In this document: in pieces, positions 12,682 to 15,451 of the stretch
How positions within the stretch are numbered: position 1 is the first letter of the stretch
Layout: every line of letters starts with the position of its first letter
From: Treponema sp. UBA6852
Lineage (GTDB): Bacteria > Spirochaetota > Spirochaetia > Treponematales > Treponemataceae
Length of the DNA: 15,451 bases
NCBI GenBank assembly: GCA_002449305.1
Contig: DKDI01000014.1
Span: forward strand, 2,546-17,996
Reading direction: 5' to 3'
Program-made: the position numbers and the translations under genes
The notes under the pieces: model-generated
Databases searched by the model: none
What the model was told of the DNA's origin: nothing
The model's input: the letters and a program-made list of their open reading frames with translations, nothing else

Positions 12682-14772
12682 TTAAGAATTATTTTTCCGC
12701 GCAGCAAACTTCTTAATCTTTTCAAAAAGAGATTTTGCGTCAGGACACTTCAAAATCTCCTCAACATTTTTTTCATCACGCAGAATGTAGCTCATAGAAG
12801 AAAGCAAAAGCATGTGCGGCGAAGAAGTTTTTTTCGGCGAAACAATCATAACAAAGACCTTGCACTTTTCACCATCAAGAGAATCAAAGTCCACTCCGTT
12901 ACGGCTAATTCCCAAGGCAACGCAAGTGTGGGTAACAGCGTCGGATTTTCCGTGCGGGAAAGCAACTCCATGCTGCATTCCAGTGCTCATAATATTTTCA
13001 CGCTCACGCACGTCAGCAAGAACAGTTTCCCAGTTGCGCACAGCCCCGGAATTTGCAAGAAGCATGACCATTTCCTGAAGAATCTGCTCTTTTGTAGTTC
13101 CCTTCAAATCCACAGAAACAGCGTCCGGCGTAAAAAGCTTAAGAATGTCGGAACTTGTGCGGCTCACTTCGCTTTGGTCAAAGAAATTTATTTTTTCAGG
13201 AACATAATTTTCTTTTAGATTCTGAACAAGATTTCCAAGACGGATTAGAACTTCGTACATAGCGTTTTTTACAAAGCCTGAATCTTCCGCGCTTGTTTCA
13301 ATTTTTACAACAGATTCAGTTTCTGTAATTGAAAGAGAAATTCCGTCTTTTCTTGCCTGGGAAATTCCGTCGGAAATATTCATCATCTGAACATAAAAAC
13401 CTTCGCTCCTAAGATCCTTAAGGAAAATGTCAATTACAAGGTCGGCAATTTCATCAGAGCCAAAATCCCAGGTAAACGCAACGTTGTCTGTTGAACGCGT
13501 TTCCTTTTTTGTTCCCTTTCCGTTTATAGAAAGAGATGCGGAAATAAGAGGAGGCGCAAACAAAGTTGTAACAAGTGTCATAAGAATAACAACGCCGAAC
13601 ATCTGCTCATCAAGAATTCCAGCTGTAAGACCGATTCCGGCTATAATAAGAGCAACTTCTCCACGTGGAATCATTCCGCAGCCAATTCTCAAAGCTCCCT
13701 TCAAGTTAAAGCCGAATCCCAAGGCAGGAAGTCCGCAGCCAACAACTTTCGCAACAACCGCAAGCACAGTATAGAACGCGCCGAACATAAGAACATCTTT
13801 AGACATAAGCTCTCGCATATTCACCATCATTCCCATTACAGCAAAGAACAGCGGAACAAAAAATTTGTAAAGCCCGTGAATTCTTTCCTGAATAATCGCC
13901 GCAATGTCAGTTGCAGAAAGAGAAAGTCCTGTAATGTACGCTCCGATAATCATCGCAAGCCCCTGCTTTTCAAAAAAGCCGCCAAGAAGCAATGCAATTC
14001 CCAAAGCGCAGATTGAAAAATCGTATGAATGCTTAAAAATCTTGAGGAACTTTGCAATTTTCTTAGAAAACAAAAGACCTGCCGCGGTGAACACAAGCCA
14101 TATTCCAAAAGCGCGCGCAGCAATCAAAAGAATCTTAACGCCGTCAATTGAAACCTGTCCGCCTTCAAAACTCAAAGCCGCAACAATTCCCATCACAACA
14201 GCAAGAAGAATAATTCCAAGAACATCATCAAAAACAGCAGAAGCAAGAATCGTAACGCCTTCCGGAGAATCCATCTTCTTTTTATCAGACAAAATACGCG
14301 CCGTAATTCCTACAGAAGTCGCTGTGGACATAATTCCAAGGAAAAGGCATCTTACATCCATTATTCCGCAGCCAAAAAGCATCATTCCTGCAATGTCGCC
14401 CAAAAGAAACGAAGCCACAACTCCGCCAAGACCAATCACGCCGCCCGCAAGAGAATATCGCAAGAAAAGCGCAAGGTCAGTTTCAAGGCCGGAAGCAAAA
14501 AGCAAGATTACAGAAGCCACGGTAGAAAATCCGTAAAGCTCAGGGGTTACAGCAAGTGAAACAGAATTCAAACTGAAAATTCCAGACGGAAAGCCAGGAA
14601 GCGGAATAGCACCCAAAGCATAAGGCCCAATAACAACGCCGGCAATCAGCTCGCCAAGAACAGATGAAATTCGAACTTTCTTAGCAAGAAATCCAAAAAA
14701 TCGGACAACAAAAAGCAAAATTCCGATTTGAATAACAAGATTTCCCATGCGGGCTGTAATATCGCCTTCCAT
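12682..14772 (-). CDS. CPA2-type cation/proton antiporter fused to a PTS EIIA-like domain
   Basis: A 696-residue protein of three parts. Residues about 10-415 are a multi-pass Na+/K+:H+ exchanger of the CPA2 type: VRISSVLGELIAGVVIGP (33-50), LLFASGLETDL (90-100), STATSVGITARIL (149-161), the ion-site aspartates D182-D183 in VFDDVLGIILL, and MIPRGEVALIIAGIGL (367-382). Residues about 430-535 are a soluble region I cannot assign. Residues about 545-692 resemble the fructose/nitrogen-type PTS EIIA domain, with the phosphorylatable histidine H607 in GVAFPHGKSDAV (602-613). The fusion suggests transport gated by PTS phosphorylation, for example by the nitrogen PTS, at the cytoplasmic membrane. GGAGG (14785-14781) precedes ATG 14772. 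The gene lies downstream of a hairpin that includes this ribosome site. Confidence 0.92.
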   Translation of the reverse strand: MEGDITARMGNLVIQIGILLFVVRFFGFLAKKVRISSVLGELIAGVVIGPYALGAIPLPGFPSGIFSLNSVSLAVTPELYGFSTVASVILLFASGLETDLALFLRYSLAGGVIGLGGVVASFLLGDIAGMMLFGCGIMDVRCLFLGIMSTATSVGITARILSDKKKMDSPEGVTILASAVFDDVLGIILLAVVMGIVAALSFEGGQVSIDGVKILLIAARAFGIWLVFTAAGLLFSKKIAKFLKIFKHSYDFSICALGIALLLGGFFEKQGLAMIIGAYITGLSLSATDIAAIIQERIHGLYKFFVPLFFAVMGMMVNMRELMSKDVLMFGAFYTVLAVVAKVVGCGLPALGFGFNLKGALRIGCGMIPRGEVALIIAGIGLTAGILDEQMFGVVILMTLVTTLFAPPLISASLSINGKGTKKETRSTDNVAFTWDFGSDEIADLVIDIFLKDLRSEGFYVQMMNISDGISQARKDGISLSITETESVVKIETSAEDSGFVKNAMYEVLIRLGNLVQNLKENYVPEKINFFDQSEVSRTSSDILKLFTPDAVSVDLKGTTKEQILQEMVMLLANSGAVRNWETVLADVRERENIMSTGMQHGVAFPHGKSDAVTHTCVALGISRNGVDFDSLDGEKCKVFVMIVSPKKTSSPHMLLLSSMSYILRDEKNVEEILKCPDAKSLFEKIKKFAARKNNS

Positions 14773-14847
14773 AAAAAAAGCCTCCGTGTAAAAATATAAG
14801 TCCGTATTTTATAACCTTTTTTAGACCTATACAATACACGGAAGCTT
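14773..14847 (-). promoter_or_regulatory. Terminator/attenuator stem-loop containing the antiporter ribosome site
   Basis: On the minus strand, AAGCTTCCGTGTA (14847-14835) pairs with TACACGGAGGCTT (14790-14778) over 13 positions with one G-U pair, around a 44-base loop. The right arm contains GGAGG, the antiporter ribosome site, and is followed by T's that run to the ATG at 14772. It begins 23 bases after the stop codon of the 103-residue gene, where a terminator would be expected. Read-through mRNA would hide the ribosome site; mRNA started inside the loop would not. Confidence 0.65.
14806..14834 (-). promoter_or_regulatory. Candidate antiporter promoter inside the stem-loop
   Basis: On the minus strand TTGTAT (14834-14829) and TAAAAT (14811-14806) are separated by 17 bases. 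The -10 matches consensus at five of six bases and the -35 at three. Transcription would start near 14799, after the left arm of the hairpin, leaving the GGAGG site unpaired. Confidence 0.5.
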
Positions 14848-14869
14848 CAAAACTCAATACAGAACAAGG

Positions 14870-15181
14870 CTACTTCTTGTCTGTAATGCCAAATTCCTTC
14901 CAGCCCGACTGCGGAATCGTAAGCTTAACACGCTTTTTTGCGTCAAGAACTTCTTTGCTTAAAAGCTTCGTCTGTTCAGTAAGCTCAGCGGTGCAAGACT
15001 TAAGGTCGGCTTTTAGCTTTTCCTGCTTGCTGTCCAAATCCCGGATTTTATTGAACATACCTTCAATCAAAGCAGCCTGCTCTTCTCCTAAGCTTACTTT
15101 GGCAAGCTCCTCCGTGTGCACCCTGATGCCAGACACCATAAGCCTTGCATCGCTCAGTTTCTGTGCGAATGTTTCTCCCAT
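14870..15181 (-). CDS. Small coiled-coil protein of unknown function
   Basis: A 103-residue hydrophilic protein I do not recognise. Residues about 5-88 look almost entirely helical, with heptad-like spacing of hydrophobic residues (IRVHTEELAKV, LIEGMFNKIRDLDSKQEKLK, LTEQTKLLSKEVLDAKKRV), so a coiled coil is likely. The tail PQSGWKEFGITDKK contains the only Trp. There is no signal peptide or membrane segment from the chosen start, the ATG at 15181, which has AAGGGGG a few bases upstream. Longer in-frame starts up to 15268 would add a hydrophobic N terminus but have no visible ribosome site. A stem-loop follows its stop codon. A cytoplasmic structural or adaptor role is possible but not shown. 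Confidence 0.65.
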   Translation of the reverse strand: MGETFAQKLSDARLMVSGIRVHTEELAKVSLGEEQAALIEGMFNKIRDLDSKQEKLKADLKSCTAELTEQTKLLSKEVLDAKKRVKLTIPQSGWKEFGITDKK

Positions 15182-15280
15182 TCTTTGCCCCCTTCTTAGT
15201 TTTTTAAGCTGAAAAAATAAATTTCCCTCTGCATAAAAGATAAACATAGAATCATATAAAAACAACAAAAACAGGCTGAA

Positions 15281-15451
15281 ATTTCCAAGAATACGCCTAA
15301 AAACTCAAGAATGGAAGAAATTCCGCAAGAATACATCTTATTCTTCAAGAATATCCTTTATTCCAGAAGAATATACAATATTCCTGAAGAAAATGTATAA
15401 AAATACAAGAATATGCCCTATTCCTCACGAATAGGTCAAAATTCGAGTTTC
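15281..15451. repeat. Tandem 20-bp dyad array, running to the window end
   Basis: AAGAATA-like cores start at 15287, 15307, 15327, 15347, 15367, 15387, 15407 and 15427, exactly 20 bp apart. The consensus is TTCCNNAAGAATANNNNNTA. Neighbouring units create dyads TATTC...GAATA; the best is the perfect 15-bp TATTCTTCAAGAATA (15339-15353). The first, second, sixth and eighth units are degraded. The unit length is not a multiple of three and no frame is kept, so it is noncoding. The end may lie outside the window. Between it and the small gene (15182-15280) is A/T-rich DNA that should hold that gene's promoter. Confidence 0.9.

Noticed and set aside
13904..14536. Plus-strand 210-codon frame under the antiporter
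   Set aside because: Antisense shadow, rich in Pro, Arg, Ile and Ser, without ribosome site or domain.
15182..15268. N-terminal extension of the small coiled-coil gene
   Set aside because: No ribosome site at the upstream ATGs, while the ATG at 15181 has AAGGGGG; the extension would cross the likely promoter region.
15281..15451. CRISPR-like repetition
   Set aside because: Period of 20 bp with 5-7 variable bases; too short for repeat plus spacer.

Overview
The window looks like a piece of a low-GC spirochaete chromosome, most likely a host-associated Treponema. This is inferred from the A/T-rich codon use, the gene types and the dispersed GGCAATGACA-type intergenic palindromes; no rRNA or other phylogenetic marker is present to confirm it. 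Nearly all the DNA is ordinary chromosomal coding sequence. I see no insertion sequence, phage gene, tRNA, rRNA or CRISPR array.

Layout, left to right. (1) 1-489 is noncoding and repeat-rich: seven 23-bp units each carrying a small TCCG...CGGA dyad, further palindromes, and a perfect 16-bp operator-like palindrome. (2) 490-2030 (+) is a two-gene unit: a TetR-family repressor and a CmpB-type (PF06541-like) membrane protein. (3) 2031-4660 (+) is serC-serA, the first two steps of serine synthesis from 3-phosphoglycerate relative to the pathway pair PGDH/PSAT, preceded by two CRP/FNR-like TTGTGA-N6-TCACAA/T sites and closed by a terminator. (4) 4728-8095 (+) is a copper-handling operon: csoR, a small membrane-tethered heavy-metal-associated (HMA) protein, and a Cu(I) P-type ATPase with a CopZ-like domain fused in frame at its C terminus. 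That domain is preceded by its own strong ribosome binding site and ATG. (5) 8172-11048 (+) is an exported M16 zinc protease of two-half architecture. (6) 10960-14772 (-) holds recQ and a CPA2-type cation/proton antiporter fused to a PTS EIIA-like domain. recQ overlaps the protease gene tail to tail by 89 bp. (7) 14870-15181 (-) is a small coiled-coil protein of unknown function. (8) 15281 to the window end is a second short-period array: eight units at exactly 20-bp spacing, each with a TATTC...GAATA dyad, probably running past the window.

How the genes work together. CsoR should release its promoter when Cu(I) accumulates, turning on the ATPase and two HMA-type chaperone modules, one anchored in the membrane and one attached to (or made separately from) the pump. 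SerA and SerC are consecutive enzymes. The antiporter-EIIA fusion suggests ion transport under control of PTS phosphorylation.

The most unusual points are the CopA-CopZ fusion with an internal translation start, the transmembrane/Cys-Gly/HMA small protein, the stem-loop whose right arm contains the antiporter ribosome binding site while its loop contains a promoter, and the two helically phased dyad arrays at the window ends. Functional statements rest on family motifs read by eye; no database search was possible.
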